In this document: positions 1 through 6,079 of the stretch, in pieces
How positions within the stretch are numbered: position 1 is the stretch's first letter
How the letters are laid out: each line of letters starts with the position of its first letter
NCBI GenBank assembly: GCA_024404435.1
Contig: JAKSPW010000082.1
Location: 1 to 6,079 of the forward strand
From: Clostridia bacterium
Lineage (GTDB): Bacteria; Bacillota; Clostridia; Oscillospirales; CAG-272
DNA: 6,079 nt
Direction: 5' to 3'
Notes under the pieces: generated by a model
The model's database searches: none
What the model saw: the letters and a program-made list of their open reading frames with translations, nothing else
Told to the model about the DNA's origin: nothing
Program-made: the position numbers and the translations under genes

Positions 1-561
1 TCTGCCCTTTGGAAGTCCGCCGATACCGGTCGCCGCGTCAAGCGAAAGAGAACCCTTGAAGACGACGTCTCCGTCGCCGTAAGCGGCGTAGGTTACGGTG
101 CAGAACTCGTTCCCGCTGTCACTCGACGAAAAGCGAAGTCCGTTTTTCATCGGATAAGTTCCGGCGCGGAAGGCGACTGTCAGCCCGCCCGTGGGAAGCG
201 TGCGGAGACTGATCATTTCCCTGACTCTCGACTGAGCGCGGGCAAAAGTTGCATACGGCTTTTCGAATGTTCCGTTGCCCGTCGTGTCGTTTCCGTCGGG
301 GGATACGAAGATGTCACCGTGAATGAGCGGGCGTACCGTCTCGGTGTGATCCGAGCGGATCGCCGGACGCGAAAACTCGAAGAAAGGTGAATACGAAGCC
401 TCGTGAAGCGTGATCTCCGGCTCCGTGTCCGTACCGACGAGCACTGCACGGTATTCGAGTCCGCTTTCGGGATCGGTGACGGTCCCGTCTGACGCAAGTA
501 CTGTCGGAGCGAGGAGAAGAACGGCAAGGAAAAGAGGCAGAACTTTATTGATTATTTTCAT
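1..561 (-). CDS. Secreted right-handed beta-helix (pectate-lyase-like) protein, N-terminal part
   Basis: The open frame runs from ATG at 561 to the left edge without a stop, giving 187 residues; the C-terminal part lies outside the window. The start is fixed by a perfect AAGGAGG at 569-575, seven bases upstream. Residues 1-23 form a signal peptide: a Lys, then a Leu/Val-rich core ending V-L-A before Ser24, so the protein is probably exported. Residues 85-109 read FVSPDGNDTTGNG followed by KPYATFARA, the typical opening of right-handed parallel beta-helix proteins. Residues 127-170 (TVAFRAGTYPM, then a DSGNE turn and VTYAAYGDGDVVFKG) fit the first coils. In this fold the substrate is usually a polysaccharide (lyase or glycosidase), but the catalytic part is not visible, so no reaction can be given. 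It follows the SLH-LRR gene by 14 bases and is probably co-transcribed with it. Residues 24-84, before the helix, match nothing I recognise. The fold call is fairly sure; the activity is unknown. Confidence 0.85.
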   Translation of the reverse strand, partial: MKIINKVLPLFLAVLLLAPTVLASDGTVTDPESGLEYRAVLVGTDTEPEITLHEASYSPFFEFSRPAIRSDHTETVRPLIHGDIFVSPDGNDTTGNGTFEKPYATFARAQSRVREMISLRTLPTGGLTVAFRAGTYPMKNGLRFSSSDSGNEFCTVTYAAYGDGDVVFKGSLSLDAATGIGGLPKGR

Positions 562-566
562 TTTTT

Positions 567-575
567 CTCCTCCTT
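567..575 (-). promoter_or_regulatory. Ribosome binding site deciding the start of the beta-helix gene
   Basis: On the minus strand the sequence reads AAGGAGGAG directly after the TGA of the SLH-LRR gene. AAGGAGG is a full complement to the 16S rRNA 3' end and sits seven bases before ATG at 561. It fills almost the whole 14-base gap between the two genes, which supports one mRNA with reinitiating or coupled translation. Confidence 0.85.
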
Positions 576-2291
576 TCAATTCACGAAGACAAGCTCTTTA
601 TCGGCTTCAAACGGCTGACGCTTCTCCGGGATCGCGTCGTATTCCTCGACGGTTCCGTGATAAATTACGGTTTTGACCGCCGTACCGTAGAACACTCCGC
701 TGCCGATGAAGCCGTGCGAGCCGCCGAGCTCGGCAGACGAGAGATCCGCGCAGTTGTAGAACGCCCAGCTGCCGATGCGCTTGCAGGTCGCGGGAATCTT
801 TATTTCCGTTATCGCCGCGCCCTCAAAGGCATAGTCTCCGATCCTCTCGACGTTCGCGCCGAAGGTCAGCGACTTTATCGGGCAGAGACCGAACGAGCAC
901 ATCCCGATCTCGTCTACCGAGTCGGGAAGCTCGATCCCGTCGAGAGACACGTCCATGTAGAACATGTAATCGGAGATATCTGCGAGGTTTTCCGAAAGCT
1001 TTACGTTTTCGAGCTTTCCACAGTAATAGAATGCGGCGCGTCCCGCTTTTTCGACGGTGTCCGCCATCTCGACCGTTTCGAGAGAGGTGCAGAGACCGAA
1101 TGCGTTGGTACCGATGGACCTGATGCCTTCGGGAATCACGACGCGCTTCAGTTCACGACATCCGTAGAATGCTCCGTCGCCGATAGACGTGACGGCGTAA
1201 CCGTCGAGCGTTTTCGGTATCGTGAGATCCCTGACGAGCACCGTGCCGACGTATTCGACAATCTCCGCCGTGCCGTCGGTCTTTATCTTATATCTGAATT
1301 CGGGAACGTCGCTGACGGAGAACTTGCTGTCCTTCCTCAGCATGAACGTCAGCTTCACGGTCTTCGTCATTTCACTGTCGGCGTTCTTCACGGCAACGTC
1401 GAGTGAGACGGGTACTTCAGCCTCCCATGCGGCAGATGAATAAGTGCCGTTTCTGACCGTTTCGAGTGCCGCCTCATCAACGACTGCCTCATAGGACTTT
1501 ACGTCAAGTCCGAGAGCATCGGAGAGGAACATTGTCGAGAACACTTCCGGTGTCAGCGTGTCGGGTTCGCCGAATCTGAGAAGAACGTAGTCGCCCTTCA
1601 TTTCGGCGATCTCCTTCACGTGATCGAGCCTGCCGTACATCGGGTCGAGCGCGAGTCCCTCGTGGAGCCTTGCTACGATAGCCGCGACCTCTGCGCGGGT
1701 AACGGTCTTTTTCGGATTGAAGTTTCCGAGATTGTCGCCGCCGACGAGTCCCGTGAGCCTCAGAGATTCAACGTCAGCCTTTGCCCACGAGGCGATCTTG
1801 CCTTCATCCGCGAATACGTCGACGGTCGGCTCACTCGGCAGGAGTGCGCCGAGATATCTGATGAACCGGACGATGACTGCGGCAAGTTCCTGACGGGTGA
1901 TCGGCGAGTCGGGCTTGAAAACGTCTCCGTCGTATCCGTTAACGATACTGTTTTTGACTGCCCAGCCGACGTAGCTCCTGTGCCACGCCTTAGCACCCAC
2001 GTCGTGGAACTTTGCGGCATATTCACCCGCGGTGCTCACGTCGTCGCCCGAGATCCGTGCCATGAGAGTAACAAGCTCCGCACGAGTCATCGTGTCCGTC
2101 GGACCGTACGTCGTCGGAGTTTTGCCGTTGATGAGTCCGGCTTCCCAGACCTCGTGCACCGCATCGTAGTACCAGCTTTTCGGCTTCACGTCAGTGAACG
2201 GGAAACCGTCTGTCGACGCGGAGCTTCCGACGAGCAGGACGGTCGACACCACCGCGGCAATAAGAATGAGCGATATTATCTTCCTTTTCAT
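576..2291 (-). CDS. Secreted SLH-domain protein with BspA-type leucine-rich repeats
   Basis: This 571-residue exported surface protein is probably held non-covalently to cell-wall secondary polymer by its SLH domains. Residues 1-26 are a signal peptide (MKRK, then a hydrophobic core, then GSSAS). Three SLH domains follow at about 30-80, 94-147 and 157-209, each ending with the family motif (TMTRAEL, PITRQEL, TVTRAEV). Residues 215-330 form a segment I cannot assign. From about 331 to 547 there is an LRR_5/BspA array: AF-like positions at 374, 397, 420, 443, 466, 488, 510 and 533 repeat every 22-23 residues with the pattern IGxxAFxxCxxLxxVxIP. Such arrays are known in bacterial and protist adhesins, so adhesion or ligand binding is the likely role; no enzyme motif is seen. 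The start ATG has AAAGG seven bases upstream and lies about 26 bases below a predicted transcription start. It is the first gene of a unit whose second gene is the beta-helix protein. Family assignment is secure; the ligand is unknown. Confidence 0.93.
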   Translation of the reverse strand: MKRKIISLILIAAVVSTVLLVGSSASTDGFPFTDVKPKSWYYDAVHEVWEAGLINGKTPTTYGPTDTMTRAELVTLMARISGDDVSTAGEYAAKFHDVGAKAWHRSYVGWAVKNSIVNGYDGDVFKPDSPITRQELAAVIVRFIRYLGALLPSEPTVDVFADEGKIASWAKADVESLRLTGLVGGDNLGNFNPKKTVTRAEVAAIVARLHEGLALDPMYGRLDHVKEIAEMKGDYVLLRFGEPDTLTPEVFSTMFLSDALGLDVKSYEAVVDEAALETVRNGTYSSAAWEAEVPVSLDVAVKNADSEMTKTVKLTFMLRKDSKFSVSDVPEFRYKIKTDGTAEIVEYVGTVLVRDLTIPKTLDGYAVTSIGDGAFYGCRELKRVVIPEGIRSIGTNAFGLCTSLETVEMADTVEKAGRAAFYYCGKLENVKLSENLADISDYMFYMDVSLDGIELPDSVDEIGMCSFGLCPIKSLTFGANVERIGDYAFEGAAITEIKIPATCKRIGSWAFYNCADLSSAELGGSHGFIGSGVFYGTAVKTVIYHGTVEEYDAIPEKRQPFEADKELVFVN

Positions 2292-2298
2292 ATCCGTA

Positions 2299-2304
2299 CC
2301 TTTC
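2299..2304 (-). promoter_or_regulatory. Ribosome binding site of the SLH-LRR gene
   Basis: The minus strand reads GAAAGG here, with seven bases before ATG at 2291. It is weaker than the site of the downstream beta-helix gene, but it is the only suitable one near the start, and the signal peptide begins right after it. Confidence 0.65.
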
Positions 2305-2323
2305 GATAAATATCATTTGTCTA

Positions 2324-2352
2324 ATTTTATCACCATTTTTCACGTCGGTCAA
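2324..2352 (-). promoter_or_regulatory. Sigma-A promoter of the SLH-LRR / beta-helix unit
   Basis: On the minus strand TTGACC (2352-2347) is followed after exactly 17 bases by TAAAAT (2329-2324). A TG one base before the -10 box (2332-2331) makes it an extended -10 promoter. Transcription should start near 2317, giving a leader of about 26 bases before the ATG at 2291. It lies downstream of the terminator of the preceding unit, so the surface genes can be expressed independently. No clear operator palindrome is seen around it. Confidence 0.75.
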
Positions 2353-2436
2353 TTATCACTTTTCACAGTAAATCGCGCCTCGGTTTAGCTAATAATAACA
2401 AAATAAGAACGGAATTCATTTTTTAGAGAAAAAAAG

Positions 2437-2472
2437 TTAATAAACAAAAGTCCGACAGATTTCTGCCGGACT
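2437..2472 (-). terminator. Intrinsic terminator of the MATE-glycosidase unit
   Basis: Read on the minus strand, AGTCCGGCAG (2472-2463) pairs with CTGTCGGACT (2458-2449) around a four-base AAAT loop. This gives ten pairs, one of them G-U (2466 with 2455). The stem is followed at once by a T-rich run, TTTGTTTATT. On the plus strand the G-U position becomes an A-C mismatch and no T-tract follows, so the element is directed to the minus strand. It starts five bases after the TGA of the glycosidase gene at 2478-2480. Confidence 0.88.
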
Positions 2473-2477
2473 CCGGT

Positions 2478-4442
2478 TCAGTATTCGGCGACTGCCATGA
2501 AGTGACAGTCGATCTTGTCGGCCGTAAAGACGACGGCACCGTTTTCAAAGGCAAACGGGATCTCACGTCCGTCGGGCGCGGAGTAAAGGCGCTTCGGCTC
2601 GGGAATGCGGACCCTGAAGGAGACACCGTACAGCGGAACGATGTCCTCGATGATCTCAACGCCCTCGCCGCGTTTCACGGGAGAAGCGTAGAGAGCGTGG
2701 AGCACGAGCCTGTCCGCCTGACGTCTGAGCGTCACGACGCCCTGAGCGGGGAGCGTCGTTTCCACCGTCTTATCCGGAAGCAGCATGTCTATGATGCCCA
2801 GAAGCATCCGCTTTGAGATGAGGCTTCCGACCTTCGCGTACTCCGTAAAGAGAGCCGCCGAAACGTACGCGCCGACACCCGACACGACAGCGGCGGGAAG
2901 AACGTCAGAGGCGTCGTTCGGGGCGTGCATATGAGACGAGAAGGTGAGCGCGGTCCTGTTGAAATACGGGTTCTCGCGACCGATAACGACCTTGCCGTCC
3001 GACGCGATATCAAACGCCGGTGAATAAACGACGAACGCCGTTTTCCTGTATCCCGTATCGAATTCCGGTATAAGGTAAACCGGAGAATATTTGCTTTTGC
3101 CGATAAACTCTGCGCCGAGGTCGAGGGCGAATTCATCCGCGTCGGCTTTGAGCCCTGACGTGCCCGTTGCAAGCACCTTCCCGCCGTTTTCCGTAAACGA
3201 TACGATCCACTCCGTCAGCTTTTCGTCGAGCCTGATATTATCGGGAAGTATCAGCAGTCTGTATTTTGACAGATCCGCTTCCGTATCGATGACGTCAAAT
3301 AGATATTTGCCTTCCGACAGCACGCGCACGGCGCCCGCATCAACGGTACCGTCGTAGATGCTCTGAAGCTCGTCGTCGCGCCCGAACGGCTTTCCGTAAT
3401 AGCTGCTGACCGCCTCCGCCGAGAGCAGGGCGATGTCAGCGAGAGACTCCGTATCCGTCAGCCACTTTTCTTTTTCTTCGAGCTTTTCGTATGCTTCGCC
3501 GATGAGAGCATACGTCGCCTCATCCGCTTTTCCGCACGGATGGAGCTGATCTCCGACCGACGAGCCCGCACCGAATGCTGCGTTGAGGGAGGTTTCGTAG
3601 ATCAGGGCGTTAGGGTGCTTGAAGCCGCCGAATTCTCCCCACGTCGTGTGGAATTTTCCCGTCATGCCGAGATATTCCATGCCGATCGTGCCGGCATAGC
3701 TTGCCGACAGAGGCAGATGATCATAGCCCCAGCCGCCCGTCGGGAGGCTTTCGAGCTCAAGATGCGAGTTGAAGTGAGCGAGGTCGCGCCTGCCGCGGCT
3801 GACGTGTCCCGAATTATGGAAGACGGGAAGTCCGGGCTTTACGCGGTCGATCGTTTCTCTCACGCGCCGCGCGTATTCGGCGTAGATTTTTTCGCCGTAC
3901 GCCCACGTGTCGTCTTCACTGTACGGATCGAGCCCTTCTTTGAGCATCCCCTCGACACAGCGGCGGCATCTGCACGGACGCACGCCGACGATGTCGAGAA
4001 AGATCTCGTCACAGTCGTAATTTCTTACGACCTCGTCGATCTGCGCGAGAAGGTAGTCGAGATAAGCGGTGTTCATGCACATCAGATGATAGCCCGGCTT
4101 GTCGAAGTGAACGGCATCGTCGCTCGGACGGAAAAGCCATTCCGGATGCGCCCACGCCATTCTCTCGTCCCAGCCTGCCGAAAGGTAAACGGGCACTCTC
4201 ACACCGATCTCGTGAGCCGCCGCGATCTGCTCGCCGAGCAGGTCGCGCTTCAGCGTCGGGTGAGTTGCGCCGACCTTTGTCGGGTGATACGACCAACCGT
4301 GATGACACTTTGCGAAGACCGTGATCGAGTCAACGTGACCGAGCTTCAGCGCAGACTGAAAGTTTTCTTTTGAAAACTCACTACCGACGCCCGGGATGAG
4401 CTCACTTGTGTGAAAGTCAAGATGTACCTGTCTCAGTTTCAT
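2478..4442 (-). CDS. Putative cytoplasmic glycoside hydrolase (GHL6-like TIM barrel plus beta-galactosidase trimerisation-like domain)
   Basis: This 654-residue protein has no signal peptide or membrane segment, so it should act in the cytoplasm. Residues 1 to about 320 look like the TIM barrel of the 'hypothetical glycosyl hydrolase 6' group: it opens QVHLDFHTSELIPG, has ITVFAKCHHGW at 40-50 and VYLSAGWDERMAWAHPEW at 85-102. Strand segment DEIFLDIVGVRPC (145-157) carries Asp150, a candidate catalytic residue by position, and a Cys cluster C157-x-C159-xx-C162. Glu229 and Glu231 (HLELES) are further candidates. Residues about 335-555 resemble the beta-galactosidase trimerisation (GH42 middle, amidotransferase-like) domain, with YRLLILPDNIRLDE and ENGGKVLATGTSG. 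Residues 560-654 look like a C-terminal beta-sandwich. The substrate cannot be read from sequence; galactosides or fucosides are possible. The start is set by GAGGGAGG at 4447-4454, and the ATG overlaps the upstream MATE stop (ATGA). It is the last gene of its unit. Family confidence is good; activity is inferred. Confidence 0.88.
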   Translation of the reverse strand: MKLRQVHLDFHTSELIPGVGSEFSKENFQSALKLGHVDSITVFAKCHHGWSYHPTKVGATHPTLKRDLLGEQIAAAHEIGVRVPVYLSAGWDERMAWAHPEWLFRPSDDAVHFDKPGYHLMCMNTAYLDYLLAQIDEVVRNYDCDEIFLDIVGVRPCRCRRCVEGMLKEGLDPYSEDDTWAYGEKIYAEYARRVRETIDRVKPGLPVFHNSGHVSRGRRDLAHFNSHLELESLPTGGWGYDHLPLSASYAGTIGMEYLGMTGKFHTTWGEFGGFKHPNALIYETSLNAAFGAGSSVGDQLHPCGKADEATYALIGEAYEKLEEKEKWLTDTESLADIALLSAEAVSSYYGKPFGRDDELQSIYDGTVDAGAVRVLSEGKYLFDVIDTEADLSKYRLLILPDNIRLDEKLTEWIVSFTENGGKVLATGTSGLKADADEFALDLGAEFIGKSKYSPVYLIPEFDTGYRKTAFVVYSPAFDIASDGKVVIGRENPYFNRTALTFSSHMHAPNDASDVLPAAVVSGVGAYVSAALFTEYAKVGSLISKRMLLGIIDMLLPDKTVETTLPAQGVVTLRRQADRLVLHALYASPVKRGEGVEIIEDIVPLYGVSFRVRIPEPKRLYSAPDGREIPFAFENGAVVFTADKIDCHFMAVAEY

Positions 4443-5863
4443 TTTGCCTCCCTCATTTCCTCGGCGGAAAGACCTTCCTTATTTATTACGCTCTGCGCCC
4501 AGAAGCCGCTTTTCAGCATCGGAATCGCGATTATGACCTTGATGATATCAGAGAACTGAACGCAGAAGAAGATGACGGGTATCGAAAGCGACGTGAATCT
4601 GCACAGGAAGAGAGAGATCATAACGGGAATGCACCACGTATATACGCTGTCGAACAGAAGCGTGATGAGAGTCTTTCCTCCGGAGCGGATCGTGAAGTAC
4701 GATATGTGTGCCATCGAGTGGATCGGCAGGGAAAGCCCTGCGATAATTATAAGCTTTGTGATAAGTGCCTTGACCTCGGGCTCGACGTTGTAGATCTGCG
4801 GGATAAGTCCCGAAGTGCTGATGAGCAGGGCTCCCATCACGACGTGCGAAGCGACCGTGAAGAAGAACAGCCTCGACGAGTCTGCCTTCGCACCGTCAAT
4901 ATCTCCGGCACCGAGTCTCTGACCGAGCATGATCGCCGCCGCGTTGCCGATTGCGAACATGATGACGCAGAAGAGATTCCACACCGTCGTGTTGATCTGA
5001 ACCGCGGCAACCACGTCAAGTCCGCGGGTCGAGTAATTCATATTGATGAACGTCGTGCCGAGCGACCAGAGAAGCTCGTTGCAGACGAGAGGCAGACCGG
5101 TTATCGTTATGTTCTTGACAAGCGAGAACGGTATTCTGAGCGATCTGTACGCACCGCGTATGAAAGCGAATCTTTCTTTTCTCCTGTGCGTCCTGAATAT
5201 AATGAAGAAGGTTTCGATAAAGCGGGAGATCACGGTCGCGACGGCGGCACCGGTGACTCCGAGCTCCGGAAAACCGAATTTACCGAAAATGAACAGATAG
5301 TTGAAGATCAGATTTATGACGACTGCGATCGAGCTCGCGATCATGGGAGTGACCGTCTCGCCCGTATCCTTCAGCGAGCTTGAATAAACCTGCGTCAGAG
5401 CGAACAGAATAAGTCCGGGGAGCATCACGTACAGATACTCTTTCGCATACGAAAGAGTAAGCTCAACGTCCTCGACCGCGTTTGCGTCGCTCTTCATATA
5501 TAAAAGGATCACTTCGTCCGAGAATATAAATATTCCGGCAACGAAAAGAACGGTCACGGACAGAGTCACGACGAGCTTGTAGCGGAAGGTGTTCTTCATG
5601 CCTTCCTCGTTGCCGCTGCCGACGAACTGCGAGCCGTAGATGGACGATCCGCAGACAAGACCGAAAATGAGCAGGTTAAGAACGAAAATAAGCTGCGTGT
5701 CTATCGCGACTGCACTGATCTGTGCTGTACCGAGCCTGCCGACCATGATGTTGTCGAGCAGACCCACAAAGTTTGTGATCGCCTCCTGAAGCACGAGAGG
5801 GACGAGAAGAATGAGAAGTCTTCTGTAAAACGGCTTGTCACCGATAAATCTTGGGGTTTTCAT
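4439..5863 (-). CDS. MATE family efflux transporter (NorM/DinF-like)
   Basis: This is an inner-membrane antiporter of 474 residues, the usual MATE length, expected to use a Na+ or H+ gradient to export drugs or metabolites. Family marks from the N-terminus are LLDNIMVGRLG (35-45), YGSQFVGSGNEEGM (76-89), QVYSSSLKDTGETVTPM (158-174), NYLFIFGKFGFPELGVTGAAVAT (188-210) and, opening the second half, ITGLPLVCNELLWSLG (254-269) and MLGQRLGAGDIDGAKA (322-337). Hydrophobic stretches fit about 12 membrane helices in two six-helix halves. A longer frame reaches back to a TTG at 5923, but the ATG at 5863 is chosen: it has AAAGG seven bases upstream, the protein then begins like its family (MKTPRFIGDKPFYRRLLIL), and the extra 20 residues are charged and overlap a promoter. 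It is first in its unit, and its stop overlaps the glycosidase start by four bases. The transported compound is unknown. Confidence 0.93.
   Translation of the reverse strand: MKTPRFIGDKPFYRRLLILLVPLVLQEAITNFVGLLDNIMVGRLGTAQISAVAIDTQLIFVLNLLIFGLVCGSSIYGSQFVGSGNEEGMKNTFRYKLVVTLSVTVLFVAGIFIFSDEVILLYMKSDANAVEDVELTLSYAKEYLYVMLPGLILFALTQVYSSSLKDTGETVTPMIASSIAVVINLIFNYLFIFGKFGFPELGVTGAAVATVISRFIETFFIIFRTHRRKERFAFIRGAYRSLRIPFSLVKNITITGLPLVCNELLWSLGTTFINMNYSTRGLDVVAAVQINTTVWNLFCVIMFAIGNAAAIMLGQRLGAGDIDGAKADSSRLFFFTVASHVVMGALLISTSGLIPQIYNVEPEVKALITKLIIIAGLSLPIHSMAHISYFTIRSGGKTLITLLFDSVYTWCIPVMISLFLCRFTSLSIPVIFFCVQFSDIIKVIIAIPMLKSGFWAQSVINKEGLSAEEMREAK
4447..4454 (-). promoter_or_regulatory. Ribosome binding site of the glycosidase gene, inside the MATE coding end
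   Basis: The minus strand reads GAGGGAGG followed by CAAA and the ATG at 4442. The site lies within the last codons of the MATE gene, whose TGA overlaps the ATG. Ribosomes finishing MATE can therefore restart on the glycosidase, which suggests coupled synthesis. Confidence 0.75.
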
Positions 5864-5870
5864 TAGTTTG

Positions 5871-5880
5871 CCTTTCCTTT
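5871..5880 (-). promoter_or_regulatory. Ribosome binding site supporting the MATE start at 5863
   Basis: The minus strand reads AAAGGAAAGG, two partial Shine-Dalgarno matches in tandem. The nearer one lies seven bases before ATG at 5863. Neither the ATG at 5893 nor the TTG at 5923 has a comparable site. Confidence 0.65.
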
Positions 5881-5899
5881 TGTCAACTGTCATTATTTT

Positions 5900-5928
5900 A
5901 TCATAAAGGAAAGATTTATACAACCCAA
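5900..5928 (-). promoter_or_regulatory. Probable promoter of the MATE-glycosidase unit
   Basis: On the minus strand TTGGGT (5928-5923) and TATGAT (5905-5900) are 17 bases apart. The -35 box is a moderate match and the -10 box a good one. Transcription would start near 5893, leaving a leader of about 30 bases before the ATG at 5863. This start also argues against the upstream TTG and ATG as translation starts. The region is AT-rich, so chance matches are possible. Confidence 0.55.
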
Positions 5929-6004
5929 AAGGTGCAAAATAATGTCTTCATACTGTCGAAATGCCACTAAATTCCAAATTCTGCACACGCCCGAAAATTA
6001 TTTG

Positions 6005-6032
6005 AAAAAAATGCAAAAAAAAGATGAAAAAA
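6005..6032 (+). promoter_or_regulatory. Phased A-tracts upstream of the right-edge promoter
   Basis: Three A runs of 7, 8 and 6 bases (6005-6011, 6015-6022, 6027-6032) have centres about 10.5 to 11 bases apart, matching the DNA helical repeat. They end just before the -35 box at 6036. Such placement is typical of UP elements or intrinsically curved DNA that raise promoter strength. The rest of 5929-6004 is AT-rich and shows no gene or clear hairpin. Confidence 0.5.
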
Positions 6033-6035
6033 GGG

Positions 6036-6064
6036 TTGACAAGGGGTAGAAGGTGTAGTATAAT
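6036..6064 (+). promoter_or_regulatory. Perfect consensus sigma-A promoter facing right
   Basis: TTGACA (6036-6041) and TATAAT (6059-6064) are both exact consensus hexamers with the optimal 17-base spacer. Transcription would start near 6071, so only the first few bases of the transcript are in the window. The gene served lies beyond 6079 and is not visible. It runs divergently from the MATE unit. Confidence 0.88.
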
Positions 6065-6079
6065 AACAAGGCTGTCGCA

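Noticed and set aside
657..1406. Plus-strand open frame of 249 codons opposite the LRR region
   Set aside because: Its apparent periodicity mirrors the repeated LRR codons of the minus strand; it has no protein-like hydrophobic pattern and no start signals.
1620..2309. Plus-strand open frame of 229 codons opposite the SLH domains
   Set aside because: It is antisense to three clear SLH domains and a signal peptide, and is not supported by any motif.
2317..2362. Two similar stretches, GTGATAATTGAC and GTGATAAAATTAGAC, flanking the SLH promoter as a possible operator repeat
   Set aside because: They are simply the -35 and -10 surroundings in AT-rich DNA and match imperfectly; there is no symmetry expected of a repressor site.
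3540..4373. Plus-strand open frame of 277 codons opposite the glycosidase gene
   Set aside because: Composition is Arg/Val/Glu-rich without recognisable motifs; there is no ribosome site or promoter, and the opposite strand encodes a well-supported protein.
4406..5383. Plus-strand open frame of 325 codons opposite the MATE gene
   Set aside because: It is rich in Arg, Asp and Glu with no fold or family pattern, and lies wholly antisense to a clear MATE protein and the start of the glycosidase. It arises from the codon bias of the real gene.
5864..5923. N-terminal extension of MATE starting at TTG 5923 or ATG 5893
   Set aside because: There is no Shine-Dalgarno before either codon, the extension is charged and unlike the family, and it overlaps the predicted promoter and transcription start.
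5932..5986. GTGCA (5932-5936) and TGCAC (5982-5986) as a possible hairpin in the divergent region
   Set aside because: Only five pairs separated by 45 bases; not a plausible structured RNA or terminator.

Overview
The window looks like chromosomal DNA of an anaerobic, gut-type Bacillota (Clostridia-like) bacterium. The support is AAGGAGG-type ribosome binding sites, consensus sigma-A promoters, short intergenic gaps, an S-layer-homology (SLH) protein with BspA-type leucine-rich repeats, and a cytoplasmic GHL6-like glycosidase. This placement is inferred from gene content and style; there is no rRNA or phylogenetic marker in the window.

All four recognisable genes lie on the minus strand, so transcription runs right to left in two units. 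The first unit starts at a promoter near 5900-5928. It carries a MATE-family multidrug/solute exporter (4439-5863) that overlaps by four bases (ATGA) a glycoside-hydrolase-like protein with a TIM barrel and a beta-galactosidase trimerisation-like domain (2478-4442). A strong intrinsic terminator follows just past that stop codon (about 2437-2472).

The second unit has its own well-formed promoter (2324-2352). It carries a secreted protein with three SLH domains and BspA-type LRRs (576-2291), followed after 14 bases by a secreted right-handed beta-helix protein (561 down to the left edge, C-terminus missing). This is a cell-surface unit, plausibly for binding or processing glycans or host/plant surfaces.

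The right end (5924-6079) holds no gene but has a perfect TTGACA-N17-TATAAT promoter on the plus strand, preceded by three helically phased A-tracts. It drives an unseen gene beyond the window and makes this a divergent promoter region.

A possible theme is that the cell meets complex glycosides, with surface attachment in one unit and cytoplasmic hydrolysis plus export in the other. That link is inference. I see no mobile element, CRISPR array, phage gene or clearly novel system. The most unusual points are the translationally coupled MATE-glycosidase pair, the unassigned domain between SLH and LRR regions, and the strong edge promoter.
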